A stretch of 64,000 nt of DNA from Pectobacterium actinidiae (GCF_000803315.1 NZ_JRMH01000001.1:806001-870000), one strand, 5' to 3'; counted from the first letter of the stretch, positions 44,701 to 54,885 are shown. The notes: a model not told the origin generated them from the letters alone. A program made the numbers and translations.

Positions 44701-45189
44701 CCAGATGGTTTGCTGCGCTGGCGTCCAGGCACGCTTTCTATGAAGGATGGTATTACGCTGTGGTTGGAGCATCTGGCCTACTGCGCAACGGGCGGACAGG
44801 GCGAAAGCCGACTGTATGGGCGGGAAGACACGGCGTGGCGCTTTGCTGCTTTGTCGGAAGCGCAGGCCAGAGAACATCTGGCTGTCATGCTGGATGGATA
44901 TCGTCAGGGAATGAGCAAACCGCTGTTATTGCTAAATAAAGCGGGAAGTGCCTGGCTGGCTGAATGTTATGATCGTGAAAGCGATAGCCTGCGGGCGGAT
45001 GAGGAAACGCAGAACAAAGCGCGTGCCCGTTTACTGCAAGCCTGGCAGGGCAACATGGGAATGCGGGGGGAAGGTGAGGATTATTACCTGCAACGCATTA
45101 TTCGTGAGTTGGATGAAAAGCGAATGAATGAGGTGATTGAAGCGGCGCAAATCTGGCTACTGCCGCCGTTCCGTTTTAATCTGGCTTGA
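41791..45189 (+). CDS. recC: Exonuclease V gamma subunit RecC
   Basis: Subunit of RecBCD that splits the duplex and recognises Chi through an inactivated helicase/nuclease fold. The 1132-residue protein follows E. coli RecC: MFRIYHSNQLDILKRLM, QSPGMAQWLQIEL, RVFICGISALPPIYLQALNAL, CHSPQREVEVLHDRLL and FLAGSINFCTLMPMRSIPFKVVCLLGMNDGVYPR. ATG 41791 has AGGAG upstream and matches E. coli; an in-frame GTG six codons earlier is rejected. Confidence 0.97.
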   Translation: MFRIYHSNQLDILKRLMVELIKRQPLADPFQQEVILVQSPGMAQWLQIELAGHFGIAANIQFPLPGVFLWNMCRHVLPDIPKESAFSKDAMTWKLMHLLPDLLAQPDFSALNHYLQDDDNQRKLHQLAGRVADLFDQYLIYRPEWIKAWQEGKQVDDLGGNQLWQSALWRALVDYTRELAQPEWHHAILYQRFITALEQAKACPKGLPPRVFICGISALPPIYLQALNALAQHIDVHLLFTNPCRHYWSDIQDYKFLAKLKARHRRLHRFDGEQPDETRSLFRDPSQIETLFNDDGKQSINNPLLASWGKLGRDNLYLLAELDNVQEIDAFVESDGENLLQTLQRDILELEDHAVVAVSHETQNTSMQKRLLALDDRSIDFHACHSPQREVEVLHDRLLGMMADDPELMPRDVIVMMADIDSYTPFIQAVFGNAPDNRYLPFAISDQRARHAHPALQAVISLLDLPTSRFTAEQVLALLEVPALAARFGIQEEGLRRLRLWVVESGVRWGLDDDNVRDLMLPPTGQHTWRFGLTRMLLGYAMDSQIGDWQGVLPYDESSGLIAELAGQLAELLMQIHHWRQRLSQPRVLVDWLPLCRELIETFFEADSETEAALALVEKQWQYVIGMGTMAHYPQQVPISRLRDELSRRLDQERLSQRFLAGSINFCTLMPMRSIPFKVVCLLGMNDGVYPRTLPPLGFDLMGRKIKRGDRSRRDDDRYLFLEALLSAQHKLYISYIGRSIQDNTRRYPSVLVSELTEYIAQSYVLPGDEALDIDSSAERVVKHLCREHSRMPFDAHNFLSAPQPLSFAAEWLAAANQTGEAQPDFDREALSERANDRDVSLDDLKRFYRHPVRAFFQLRLGVSFMLHSDELLDEEPFVVDSLNRYQLNSELLNTLINEGDTEKLYRRARAAGELPYGAFGEIYWQEQQQEMAQLAARVRDELTPSQSVSREVDILLDGVRVSGWLNQVQPDGLLRWRPGTLSMKDGITLWLEHLAYCATGGQGESRLYGREDTAWRFAALSEAQAREHLAVMLDGYRQGMSKPLLLLNKAGSAWLAECYDRESDSLRADEETQNKARARLLQAWQGNMGMRGEGEDYYLQRIIRELDEKRMNEVIEAAQIWLLPPFRFNLA

Positions 45190-45284
45190 TAGGCTTGTTT
45201 TGATGATGCCCGAATAGATTTCAAGGTGCGAGAAGATAACGCACTGCAACGTGAAAAGTGATGGATATGAGGTTGGAGAATTGC

Positions 45285-48221
45285 ATGCGTAAACAGTGGG
45301 TCTGGATTACCGGGTGGTTTCTTTTATTCACATTCTGGCTTCCGGCGAGTTGGGCTGAGACGGGCTGGCAGCCGCTGGCTCAGACGATTCGAAAAAGCGA
45401 AAAAGATCCGCGGCAATATCAGGCGATCAAACTGGATAACGGAATGACCGTTCTGCTGGTTTCCGATCCGCAGGCACCCAAATCGTTAGCATCACTGGCG
45501 CTGCCTATTGGCTCGCTGGACGATCCCAATAATCAACTGGGATTAGCGCATTACCTCGAACATATGGTGCTGATGGGATCGAAACGTTACCCAGAGCCTG
45601 AGGCGCTGTCCGAGTTTTTGAAAAAACATGGCGGTAGCCACAATGCCAGCACGGCGTCTTACCGCACGGCGTTTTATCTGGAAGTGGAAAATGATGCGCT
45701 GCGACCCGCCGTCGATCGGATGGCGGATGCGATTGCAGAGCCGCTGCTCGATCCGGTGAATGCCGATCGCGAACGTAATGCGGTCAATGCGGAATTAACC
45801 ATGGCGCGTTCACGCGACGGTCATCGTATGGCGCAGGTAGGGGCAGAGACGCTGAACCCAGCGCACCCGAGCGCGCGTTTTTCGGGGGGCAATCTTGAGA
45901 CCCTGAGCGATAAACCCGGCAGTAAACTGCATGATGAACTGGTTAAATTCTATCAGAAATACTACTCAGCCAACCTGATGAAAGGGGTGATTTACAGCAA
46001 TCAACCCCTGCCTGAACTGGCGACGCTGGCGGTCGATACATTTGGACGCATTCCCAATCACAACGCCAGCGTTCCAGCGGTTACCGTCCCTGTGACGACG
46101 GAAAAGCAGCGTGGTGTGATGATTCACTATGTTCCTGCTCAGCCGAGAAAACAGCTGCGCATTGAGTTTCGCGTTAGTGACATTAGCCAGGCATTTCGCA
46201 GTAAGACGGATACCTACATTAGCTATCTGCTTGGGAACCGCAGTCAGAATACGCTCTCTGACTGGTTGCAAAAGGAAGGGCTGGTTGAGTCTATCGGTGC
46301 AGGTTCTTCGCCGATCATCGACCGAAACGGCGGCATGTTCGCTATTTCAGCCTCGCTGACCGATAAAGGGTTGGCACAGCGTGATGAAGTGATTGCAGCC
46401 ATATTCCGTTATCTGCAACAAATCCGTACCGAAGGGATTCAGCAGCGTTATTTTGATGAGATCGCGCATGTTCTGGATCTGGATTTCCGCTATCCGTCTA
46501 TCAGCCGTGATATGGACTATATCGAATGGTTGGTTGATACCATGCTGCGCGTGCCGGTCGAACATACGCTGGATGCCCAGTATGTTGCCGATCGCTATGA
46601 TCCGAAGGCTATCGCTGCACGACTGGACGAGATGACGCCGCAGAACGCGCGCGTTTGGGTCATCAGCCCGAATGAGCCGCATAATAAAGTGGCCTATTTT
46701 GTCGATGCGCCGTACGAGATGAATAAAATCCCGTCAGCAACATTTGCAAAATGGAAAACGCTGGGGCAGAAAATGTCACTGTCGTTGCCGACGATCAACC
46801 CCTATATTCCAGATGATTTCTCCCTAATTAAAGCCGATAAGGCGATGACGAAACCGACGCTCCTGCTCAATCAGCCAGGGCTGCGCGTGCTGTATATGCC
46901 AAGCCACTACTTCGCTGATGAGCCGAAAGCGGAAATCACGCTGTTCCTGCGCAATCAGGAAGCGCGGAGTACTGCCCGTAATCAGGTGCTGTTTGCGTTA
47001 AACGATTATCTGGCGGGTCTGGCGCTGGATGAACTGAGCTATCAAGCGTCGATCGGCGGCATCAGTTTTTCCACCCGCAGCAATGATGGTCTGGTGATTA
47101 GCGCCGATGGTTATACCCAGCATTTGCCACGGTTGCTACTGGCGTTGGCGGATGGCTACGCCGCCTTTACCTCGACGGAAGCACAGCTGGAGCAGGCGAA
47201 ATCCTGGTACATACAGCAGTTAGATGCGGTTGAGAAATCAAAAGCCTTTGAACAGGCGTTACAGCCCGTTCAGGCGATATCGCAATTGCCTTACTTTGAG
47301 CGTGCAGAACGTCGTAACCTGCTGAAGGATATCCGTTTACAGGATGTCGTTAACTACCGCAAAGACCTGCTGCAAAAAGCCACGCCGGAAATGCTGGTCG
47401 TCGGCAATCTGGCTCCAGAGCGAGTCACCGAGCTGGCGAACACGCTGAAAACGCATCTGAAGGCAGGTGGCGAAAATCTGTCGCGCAGCGATGATGTCAA
47501 AGTCAGTAAGCCGCAGCTTGCTAATTTGCAGCGTCCGGGAAGCAGCACGGATTCTGCATTAGCGGCGGTATATGTACCGACGGGGTATTCGGAAACGGAA
47601 AGTATGGCGTATAGCTCGGTGCTGGGGCAGATCGTTCAGCCTTGGTTCTATAGCCAACTGAGAACGGAAGAACAACTGGGCTACGCGGTATTTGCCTTCC
47701 CAACGACGGTCGGTCGACAGATGGGTATCGGCTTCCTGTTGCAAAGCAACAGCAAACAGCCTGCTTACCTGTATCAGCGCTATGAAGATTTTTACCTGAA
47801 AGCGCAAAAGCGACTGCGTGAAATGAGTGAAGAAGAGTTCACGCAGTATAAGCAAGGCGTGATGAATGAACTGAGCCAGCGTCCGCAAACATTGGGCGAA
47901 GAGGCCAGCCGACTGCGTCGCGATCTGGATCAGGAGAACTTTGCTTTTGACTCGCGAGAGAAACTGCTTGAACAAATCAAACCGCTGACGGTGGCGCAAC
48001 TGGCAGACTTCTTCCAGCAGGCGCTGAAGCCTGAAGGTCTGGCTATTCTGTCGCAGGTTTCCGGTAGCCACCATGGTAAAGCCGACTATGCCGCACCGAA
48101 AGGATGGCATACCTACGCAGATGCGTCTTCATTGCAGAAAACGTTACCGCGCGAGAAAGCGCCCACGATGATCCCCGCGCCAGCAGCATCGAAAACTTCC
48201 GGTAAGGTTGCAGCAGAATGA
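45285..48221 (+). CDS. ptrA: Protease III (pitrilysin)
   Basis: Periplasmic zinc metalloprotease of the M16 inverzincin family. The signal peptide WITGWFLLFTFWLPASWA ends before ETGW. The zinc motif H89-Y-L-E92-H93 is near the N-terminus, with the distal Glu in NAVNAELTMA. Four M16 domains make 978 residues, as expected. ATG 45285 (GGAG upstream) is preferred to one nine codons earlier. It lies between recC and recB and overlaps recB by 4 bp, the conserved but functionally puzzling enterobacterial arrangement. Confidence 0.97.
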   Translation: MRKQWVWITGWFLLFTFWLPASWAETGWQPLAQTIRKSEKDPRQYQAIKLDNGMTVLLVSDPQAPKSLASLALPIGSLDDPNNQLGLAHYLEHMVLMGSKRYPEPEALSEFLKKHGGSHNASTASYRTAFYLEVENDALRPAVDRMADAIAEPLLDPVNADRERNAVNAELTMARSRDGHRMAQVGAETLNPAHPSARFSGGNLETLSDKPGSKLHDELVKFYQKYYSANLMKGVIYSNQPLPELATLAVDTFGRIPNHNASVPAVTVPVTTEKQRGVMIHYVPAQPRKQLRIEFRVSDISQAFRSKTDTYISYLLGNRSQNTLSDWLQKEGLVESIGAGSSPIIDRNGGMFAISASLTDKGLAQRDEVIAAIFRYLQQIRTEGIQQRYFDEIAHVLDLDFRYPSISRDMDYIEWLVDTMLRVPVEHTLDAQYVADRYDPKAIAARLDEMTPQNARVWVISPNEPHNKVAYFVDAPYEMNKIPSATFAKWKTLGQKMSLSLPTINPYIPDDFSLIKADKAMTKPTLLLNQPGLRVLYMPSHYFADEPKAEITLFLRNQEARSTARNQVLFALNDYLAGLALDELSYQASIGGISFSTRSNDGLVISADGYTQHLPRLLLALADGYAAFTSTEAQLEQAKSWYIQQLDAVEKSKAFEQALQPVQAISQLPYFERAERRNLLKDIRLQDVVNYRKDLLQKATPEMLVVGNLAPERVTELANTLKTHLKAGGENLSRSDDVKVSKPQLANLQRPGSSTDSALAAVYVPTGYSETESMAYSSVLGQIVQPWFYSQLRTEEQLGYAVFAFPTTVGRQMGIGFLLQSNSKQPAYLYQRYEDFYLKAQKRLREMSEEEFTQYKQGVMNELSQRPQTLGEEASRLRRDLDQENFAFDSREKLLEQIKPLTVAQLADFFQQALKPEGLAILSQVSGSHHGKADYAAPKGWHTYADASSLQKTLPREKAPTMIPAPAASKTSGKVAAE

Positions 48222-51200
48222 AAAATGCCGCGCCGCAATCATTAGACGTCATGACGTTGCCGCTCCAGGGGGAGCGGTTGATTGAGGCGTCGGCCGGAAC
48301 GGGGAAAACCTATACGCTGGCTGCGCTTTACCTGCGCCTGTTGCTAGGGCTGGGTAAGCAAGCCGCGTATCCACGTCCGCTGCTGGTCGAGGAAATTCTG
48401 GTTGTGACCTTTACGGAAGCCGCGACCGAAGAACTGCGGGAGCGTATTCGTGCCAGAATCCATGCCTTGCGCATCGCCTGCTTGCGTAAAAGTGCGCAGG
48501 GTGAAGAGGCGGAGAAGCCTAAAGATACTTCTCTAGGGCTGCTGCTAGCCGAGATTTCGGATCACCGCGATGCGGCGGATGTCTTGCTGGCGGCTGAACG
48601 ACAAATGGACGAAGCGGCGATCTACACGATCCACGGCTTCTGCCAGCGTATGCTTAGTACCAATGCGTTTGAATCTGGTGTCCTTTTCGAACAGGTGCTG
48701 ATAGAAGATGAACAGCCACTGCGCCGGCAAGCCTGTGCAGATTTCTGGCGTCGTTATTGCTATCCGCTGCCGGTAGAGGTGGCGCGGATTGTCGGTCTGG
48801 AGTGGAAAGGGCCGGAAAACCTGCTGGCCGATCTGGCTCCTTATCTGCATGGTGAAGCACCTGCGTTTCGTTTGTCGCCAGAAGAAGATGAAACGCTGGT
48901 GAGTCGACATGAGAATATCGTGGCGACGATCGATGCATACAAACAAAGTTGGCTGGCGTCAGCAGCGGAGCTGGAAGCGTTGATTAGCGCTTCTGGTGTC
49001 GATAAACGCAGCTACAGCAGTAAGCATCTTCCCAACTGGCTACAGAAAGTTACGCTGTGGGCAGAGCAGCCGACGCTGGATTATCAACTGCCGAAAGATC
49101 TAGTGAGATTTGCCCAGCAGACGCTAATCGAGAAGACAAAGAAAGGCGAGCCGCCTGTTCATGCCCTCTTTGAGGAGACCGAACGGCTGCTTGAAGCGCC
49201 GCTGTCGCTGCGTGATTTAGTCATTGTCCGTGCGCTGTCGGCGATCCGCGAGTCGGTAAGTGAGGAAAAACGGCAGCGTGCGGAGCTGGGGTTCGACGAT
49301 TTGCTAAGCCGTCTGGATGTGGCGTTGCAACAGCCGGGTGGGGAACAGCTTGCCAGCGCCATTCGCGAACGCTATCCGGTGGCGATGATCGATGAATTTC
49401 AGGATACCGACCCCCAACAGTACCGTATTTTCCGAACACTGTATGTCGGGCAGCCGCAGTGTGGGCTGTTGTTGATCGGTGACCCTAAGCAGGCTATTTA
49501 TGCGTTTCGCGGTGCGGATATTTTTACCTATATGCATGCACGCGGAGAAGTGGCCGCACACTATACACTGGGCACGAATTGGCGCTCGTCGCACCAGATG
49601 GTACGCGGCGTTAACCGCTTGTTTGAACGTCTGGAAAATCCTTTTATTTTCCAAAATATCCCTTTTCTCCCAGTCAAACCTGCTGAATCTAAGCGCGGTT
49701 TGGTATTTGACGTCGCGGGGCAGCCGCAGCCTGCGCTTCAATTCTGGCTAACGGGTTCGGAACCGATTGGCGTAGGAGATTACCAGCAGCGGATGGCACG
49801 CCAGTGTGCGGCGCAGATTCGTGACTGGCTGGCGGCCAGCCAACGCAATGACGCCTGGCTGGTCACCGACGATTCTCGCCGTTTGGTCAGAGCATCTGAC
49901 ATGAGCGTGCTGGTGCGTAGCCGACGTGAAGCCTCGCTGATTCGTGATGCGCTGAGCCGTTTGTCCATTCCCTCGGTGTACCTATCCAATCGAGATAGTG
50001 TTTTCAGTACGCCGGAAGCCAGCGATATGTTGTGGCTGTTGCAGGCGGTGCTGGCACCCGAGCAAGAGCGCACGTTACGCAGCGCTATGGCGACGGCTCT
50101 GATGGGGCTGGATGCCGAGCAGGTTGATGCATTAGGGCAAAGCGAAGCCGCCTGGGATGCGCTGGTGGATGAATTTGCGGGCTACCGTGCTCTGTGGCGT
50201 CAGCGTGGCGTGCTGCCGATGCTGCGGGCGTTGATGAGTCAACATCAACTGGCGGAAAACCTGCTGGCGAGTGCAGAGGGGGAACGCCGCATTACCGATA
50301 TTCTGCATATCGGTGAATTATTGCAGGATGCCTCGGCAACGCTTGATAGCGAACATGCTCTGGTGCGCTGGCTATCACAACAGATTGTCCAACCTAATCC
50401 GCAAGCAGAGAATCAACAGTTACGCCTGGAAAGCGATCGTCACTTAGTGCAGATCGTGACGATCCACAAATCGAAAGGGTTGGAATACCCGCTGGTGTGG
50501 CTGCCTTTCATCAGTAACTTCCGCGTGCAGGATCAGGGCGTTTATCACGATCGCGAGAGCTATCAGGCCGTGTTGGATCTGCAAAATAATGAAGAAAGCC
50601 AGACGCTGGCGGAAGAAGAGCGGCTGGCAGAAGATCTCCGTTTGCTGTATGTCGCGCTGACCCGTTCTATCTACCACTGTAGCGTGGGCGTCGCGCCGGT
50701 TCAGCGGTCGCGTAAGAAAGACGGCAGCAGCGATATGCACCAGAGCGCGCTGGGCTATTTACTCCAGCGCGGTAAAGAAGCTGAGGCTGCCACGCTAGTC
50801 AGCGAGCTGGAAGGCATGGTTGGCGACGGTGTCGAATTAACACGGCTACAGGCAACGGAAGAACAGCGCTGGCAGCCGGATAGACCAGAATTGGTAGAGT
50901 TACGGGCTCGCCACATTGAACGTCAACTGCGCGACGGCTGGCGAGTAACCAGCTATTCGGGGCTTCAGCAACATGGTTCTGCAAACGCACAGGATCTGGT
51001 GCCGCGTCTGGATATTGAAGCGATAGGCGAGCGTCAGGAAGCGGATGAAACTCAGCTGACGCCGCATACGTTTCCACGCGGTGCGAGCCCAGGAACGTTT
51101 TTGCATAGCCTGTTTGAAACGCTGGATTTCACTCAACCTGTTGGGGATGACTGGCTGGCCGAGCAGTTGCAGCTACAGGGATTTGAAGCGCACTGGCATC

Positions 51201-51799
51201 CGGTATTGAAGACGTGGATGGATACGCTGTTGCATACGCCGCTTAACGAGCAAGGGATTATGCTGTCAGCGCTGGATAACGCCGATAAGCAGGCCGAATT
51301 ACAGTTCTATATACCGATTGACGCGCCAATACAGGCGGCGCAGCTCGATCGGCTGGCAAAGCATCACGATCCGCTCTCTGCAAGGTGTCCGACGCTCTCT
51401 TTTCAGCAGGTTAAAGGCATGCTGAAAGGGTTTATCGATCTGGTATTCCGCTGGGAAGGACGCTATTACCTGCTGGACTATAAGTCCAACTGGCTCGGCC
51501 CTGATGCCAGTGCGTACACCCAAGCGGCCATGATGCAGTCGATGGCCGAACATCGCTACGACTTGCAATACCAGCTCTACACGCTGGCTTTGCACCGCTA
51601 TCTGCGTCATCGCATTGCGGATTATGACTATGAGCGCCATTTTGGCGGGGTGTTTTATCTGTTTTTACGCGGTGTTGAGGATTCTCACCCCGGTAATGGC
51701 ATCTTTGCTTGTCGTCCTTCCGCTGAATTTGTTTTCGGGCTGGATGCGCTTTTTAAGGGAAAGACGCCTGACGATGCTGATACAGGAATTCCCTCATGA
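48218..51799 (+). CDS. recB: Exonuclease V beta subunit RecB
   Basis: 3'-5' helicase and sole nuclease of RecBCD. The 1193-residue protein has Walker A EASAGTGKTYTLAAL near 22-36, VTFTEAATEELRERI (motif Ia), MIDEFQDTDPQQYRIF (motif II), GDPKQAIYAFRGAD (motif III), IHKSKGLEYPLVWLPF (motif V) and LLYVALTRSIYHC (motif VI). The C-terminal nuclease has D1087-Y-K1089 in DYKSNWLG, equivalent to E. coli D1080/K1082. It overlaps ptrA and recD by 4 bp each. Confidence 0.97.
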   Translation: MKNAAPQSLDVMTLPLQGERLIEASAGTGKTYTLAALYLRLLLGLGKQAAYPRPLLVEEILVVTFTEAATEELRERIRARIHALRIACLRKSAQGEEAEKPKDTSLGLLLAEISDHRDAADVLLAAERQMDEAAIYTIHGFCQRMLSTNAFESGVLFEQVLIEDEQPLRRQACADFWRRYCYPLPVEVARIVGLEWKGPENLLADLAPYLHGEAPAFRLSPEEDETLVSRHENIVATIDAYKQSWLASAAELEALISASGVDKRSYSSKHLPNWLQKVTLWAEQPTLDYQLPKDLVRFAQQTLIEKTKKGEPPVHALFEETERLLEAPLSLRDLVIVRALSAIRESVSEEKRQRAELGFDDLLSRLDVALQQPGGEQLASAIRERYPVAMIDEFQDTDPQQYRIFRTLYVGQPQCGLLLIGDPKQAIYAFRGADIFTYMHARGEVAAHYTLGTNWRSSHQMVRGVNRLFERLENPFIFQNIPFLPVKPAESKRGLVFDVAGQPQPALQFWLTGSEPIGVGDYQQRMARQCAAQIRDWLAASQRNDAWLVTDDSRRLVRASDMSVLVRSRREASLIRDALSRLSIPSVYLSNRDSVFSTPEASDMLWLLQAVLAPEQERTLRSAMATALMGLDAEQVDALGQSEAAWDALVDEFAGYRALWRQRGVLPMLRALMSQHQLAENLLASAEGERRITDILHIGELLQDASATLDSEHALVRWLSQQIVQPNPQAENQQLRLESDRHLVQIVTIHKSKGLEYPLVWLPFISNFRVQDQGVYHDRESYQAVLDLQNNEESQTLAEEERLAEDLRLLYVALTRSIYHCSVGVAPVQRSRKKDGSSDMHQSALGYLLQRGKEAEAATLVSELEGMVGDGVELTRLQATEEQRWQPDRPELVELRARHIERQLRDGWRVTSYSGLQQHGSANAQDLVPRLDIEAIGERQEADETQLTPHTFPRGASPGTFLHSLFETLDFTQPVGDDWLAEQLQLQGFEAHWHPVLKTWMDTLLHTPLNEQGIMLSALDNADKQAELQFYIPIDAPIQAAQLDRLAKHHDPLSARCPTLSFQQVKGMLKGFIDLVFRWEGRYYLLDYKSNWLGPDASAYTQAAMMQSMAEHRYDLQYQLYTLALHRYLRHRIADYDYERHFGGVFYLFLRGVEDSHPGNGIFACRPSAEFVFGLDALFKGKTPDDADTGIPS

Positions 51800-53655
51800 T
51801 TGCGTTGCTTGAAACGGCACTGGCTCGGCGGTTGCTGCGCCCTCTGGATGTACAGTTCGCCAGAATGCTGGCGGATGAGACACAGCCCGATCTGTTGTTG
51901 GCTGCCGCCTGCCTGAGTGCGCACTCGGGGGCAGGACACGTGTGTTTACCGCTGGAGAACTTGCAGGCGCAGACGCTGTTTGACGGTCGTGAGCCTGAAC
52001 TGGCGCAACAGCTGCTTGCGGGGACAGGACTAAACACGGTTGCCGCGTGGCAGCAGCGCTTACGGGCGTCCGATGCCGTCAGCGACGGTAGCAAGCCGAC
52101 GCCGCTGGTGCTGCAAGGAGAAAAGCTGTATTTACAGCGCAGCTGGCAGAGTGAAGGCCGCGTGGCGCGTTTTATCGCCAGCGAGCGCGATACGATCTCC
52201 GTCGATGAATCTGCAATTCGGGCGGTTTTGGAGCGGCTCTTTCCTGACTCGGGCGAAGAGATTAACTGGCAGAAGGTGGCCGCGGCTGTTGCGTTGACGC
52301 GCCGCATTGCGGTTATTTCTGGCGGGCCAGGAACGGGGAAAACCACGACGGTGGCGAAGTTGTTAGCGGCACTGATTGAGCTGAATACGGGAGATGCGTT
52401 ACGTATTCAACTGGCTGCGCCGACCGGGAAAGCGGCTGCGCGGCTAACGGAGTCGCTGGGGCTGGCCCTGCACCGTCTGGCGGTAGATCCTCGGTTGCGG
52501 GAAGCGTTTCCGCAGGAAGCGACAACGCTGCATCGTCTTTTGGGGGCGGTGACGGACAGCCTGCGCCTGCGTCACCATCAGGACAACCCGCTGCATTTGG
52601 ATGTGCTGATTGTGGATGAGGCATCGATGGTCGATCTGCCGATGATGGCGAATGTGATTGCTGCGCTTCCGCCACAGGCCAGAATTATTTTTCTGGGCGA
52701 TCGCGATCAATTGGCGTCCGTCGAGGCGGGAGCGGTGTTGGGCGATATCTGTCGTTTTGCCGAAGCTGGCTATAGCCGTGCACGAGCACAACAGTTGCAA
52801 CGATTGACGGGCTGTACGCTGGATGAAAGTGGTCCTGAAGGGCAGTCGACGGTTAGCGACAGTATTTGTCTGTTACGCCGGAGCTACCGTTTCGATCCGC
52901 ATTCCGGTATTGGGCAACTGGCGCTGGCGGTCAACGGTGGCGATGATAATCGCGTGCGTGAGGTGCTAACTGGAAAATTTGCCGACATTACCTGTAGTCC
53001 GTTAACCGAAGCTGAAGAGTATCAGGCCATGTTGGCGCAGTGTGTCGAAGGGTATCGTGATTATCTACAGCATGTTGCAGCAGGCGCAACGCCGGATGCC
53101 GTGCTGCTTGCCTTCCAGCGTTATCGCCAACTGTGCGCGTTGCGTGAAGGGCCGTTTGGCGTAGCAGGACTGAATCAGCGCATCGAGCAGGCTTTGCATC
53201 AGGCAGGGCTGATTCAGCGCAGTCGTAATCCGCTTAACCGCTGGTATCCCGGCCGACCGGTCATGATTGAACGCAACGATGCCGCATTGGGGCTGTTCAA
53301 TGGTGATATCGGTATCGCCATGATAGGAGAAAGCGGGGAGCTGCGCGTATTTTTCCCCTTGCCAAATGGCGAAACCAAAGACGTTACGCCAAGCCGCCTG
53401 CCGCCGCATGAAACCGCTTATGCGATGACGGTGCATAAATCGCAGGGCTCGGAGTTCGATCATACGGCGCTGGTGCTGCCGAACCACTATTTACCGGTGC
53501 TAACGCGGGAGCTGGTGTATACCGCTATCACGCGTGCGCGCCAGCGTTTGTCACTCTATACCGATGTTCGCATTCTCTGCTGGGCGGTGAAAACGCCAAC
53601 GCAGCGCTATAGCGGCTTGGAAGAGAGAATTAGCGCACTAATGGTGAGTCCTTGA
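51796..53655 (+). CDS. recD: Exonuclease V alpha subunit RecD
   Basis: 5'-3' superfamily 1B helicase subunit of RecBCD. The 619-residue protein has Walker A VISGGPGTGKTTTVAKLL near 176, LAAPTGKAAARLTESL (Ia), LIVDEASMVDLPMM (II), FLGDRDQLASVEAGAV (III), AYAMTVHKSQGSEFDHTALVLP (V) and ELVYTAITRARQRLSLY (VI). It starts in an ATGA overlap with recB and ends 18 bp before the convergent LacI gene. Confidence 0.97.
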   Translation: MIALLETALARRLLRPLDVQFARMLADETQPDLLLAAACLSAHSGAGHVCLPLENLQAQTLFDGREPELAQQLLAGTGLNTVAAWQQRLRASDAVSDGSKPTPLVLQGEKLYLQRSWQSEGRVARFIASERDTISVDESAIRAVLERLFPDSGEEINWQKVAAAVALTRRIAVISGGPGTGKTTTVAKLLAALIELNTGDALRIQLAAPTGKAAARLTESLGLALHRLAVDPRLREAFPQEATTLHRLLGAVTDSLRLRHHQDNPLHLDVLIVDEASMVDLPMMANVIAALPPQARIIFLGDRDQLASVEAGAVLGDICRFAEAGYSRARAQQLQRLTGCTLDESGPEGQSTVSDSICLLRRSYRFDPHSGIGQLALAVNGGDDNRVREVLTGKFADITCSPLTEAEEYQAMLAQCVEGYRDYLQHVAAGATPDAVLLAFQRYRQLCALREGPFGVAGLNQRIEQALHQAGLIQRSRNPLNRWYPGRPVMIERNDAALGLFNGDIGIAMIGESGELRVFFPLPNGETKDVTPSRLPPHETAYAMTVHKSQGSEFDHTALVLPNHYLPVLTRELVYTAITRARQRLSLYTDVRILCWAVKTPTQRYSGLEERISALMVSP

Positions 53656-53672
53656 TAGGGTAGTTATTAACG

Positions 53673-54695
53673 TCAGGCGGACTCACGCTCAATCAGCGAA
53701 AAACCGATATCTACGATGGGGGAAGGCACATTTTTCCCCTCAATTTTTTCTGTCAGCATGGCCGCTGCATCGGTGCCGATCTTCCAGCGATCGATCCTGA
53801 CTGTTGTAATTGTTGGTGTGCTGTGTGCAGCGAAATCGAGATCGCCAAACCCCATCACGGCCAGTTTCTTCGGCACCGCTAATCCTCTGGCGGCAGCTTC
53901 GATCATCACACCTTGTGCCAGCGTATCGGAACTGCAAATGATGGCATCAAAAACGTCGCCATCGGCGAGAAGTTCGATCAGCCCTTGCCGCCCCAACGCC
54001 AGCGTCGCAGGCCATGGGGCGGGGGTTTCACGTACGTAAGTTCCCGGCTGTTTTTGTATGACGTCGTAAATGCCTTTCTTACGCAGCCCGGCACGCGTGT
54101 CTTCGGTCCAGACAAGGCCGAAGCGCGAGTGTTCTTTACCCAGCAAATAGTGTCCGATGGCGTTCCCGATGCTTTCATGGGAAAAACCGACCAGCATATC
54201 GAGCGGCGTCGGGGTGAGATCCCAGATTTCGACGACGGGGATTGTGGCGTTGAGCAGGAGACGTTTGAGTTCGGGCGTATGGTGGATACCGGTGAGGACG
54301 ATACCGTCTGGGCGACGAGAAAGCAGGGTGGCGACAATCTCTGCCTCGGATTCATTGGTATAGCCAGCGACGCACAGCAGCATGTGGTAACCGCGTGCGG
54401 CCAGCTCATCGCTGATCGCCTGAACGGTATCAACGAACATATTGTTATTGATTTGCGGCACAACGACGGCAATCAGCTTGCTGCGTCGGGAGGCGAGCCC
54501 ACCTGCTAACATATTGGGGATATAACCGGTCGCGCGAACCGCTTCCATCACCTTATTCACGGTTTCCGCACGAACAATCTTCGGATTGTTCAACGCGCGG
54601 CTGACGGTCATGGGCGAAATGCCTGCGGCACGCGCGACATCTTCAAGCGTGGGAGCGCGCGGCGGCATGCTGCTGGCGTTTTTATCGCGTTTCAA
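53673..54695 (-). CDS. LacI-family transcriptional regulator (GntR-like)
   Basis: A 340-residue repressor: LacI helix-turn-helix TLEDVARAAGISPMTVSRALNNPKIV at about 16-41, hinge, and a periplasmic-binding-like core with IAVVVPQINNNMFVDTVQ, DGIVLTGIHHT and AVMGFGDLDFAAHSTPTITTVRID. The best start is TTG at 54695 with AAGGGA eight bases before it; the first in-frame ATG is nine codons later without a ribosome site. It is divergent from the talarate/galactarate dehydratase gene, with candidate operators between, so it probably senses a sugar acid. It is inserted between recD and argA relative to E. coli. Confidence 0.88.
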   Translation of the reverse strand: MKRDKNASSMPPRAPTLEDVARAAGISPMTVSRALNNPKIVRAETVNKVMEAVRATGYIPNMLAGGLASRRSKLIAVVVPQINNNMFVDTVQAISDELAARGYHMLLCVAGYTNESEAEIVATLLSRRPDGIVLTGIHHTPELKRLLLNATIPVVEIWDLTPTPLDMLVGFSHESIGNAIGHYLLGKEHSRFGLVWTEDTRAGLRKKGIYDVIQKQPGTYVRETPAPWPATLALGRQGLIELLADGDVFDAIICSSDTLAQGVMIEAAARGLAVPKKLAVMGFGDLDFAAHSTPTITTVRIDRWKIGTDAAAMLTEKIEGKNVPSPIVDIGFSLIERESA

Positions 54696-54871
54696 TCACG
54701 GGTTCCCTTCTGAGGCTGCGCGCACATTTACATGTCGCTGGATTATCGTTGATGGCACTTCGGTTTACCAGTCGCCAGCGTTTCTACAGCCTGCCGAATT
54801 ATCTCTTTTTTTCCGGCTGGCTCCGGGGCTGGTTATGCGGTATTCCCGCTGTATCCTCTTACTTTTTGTGG

Positions 54872-54885
54872 TGATTGCGCAATCA
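54872..54885. promoter_or_regulatory. Candidate LacI-family operator 1
   Basis: TGATTGCGCAATCA is a perfect 14-bp palindrome with the central CpG typical of LacI-family operators, in the divergent region. Confidence 0.6.
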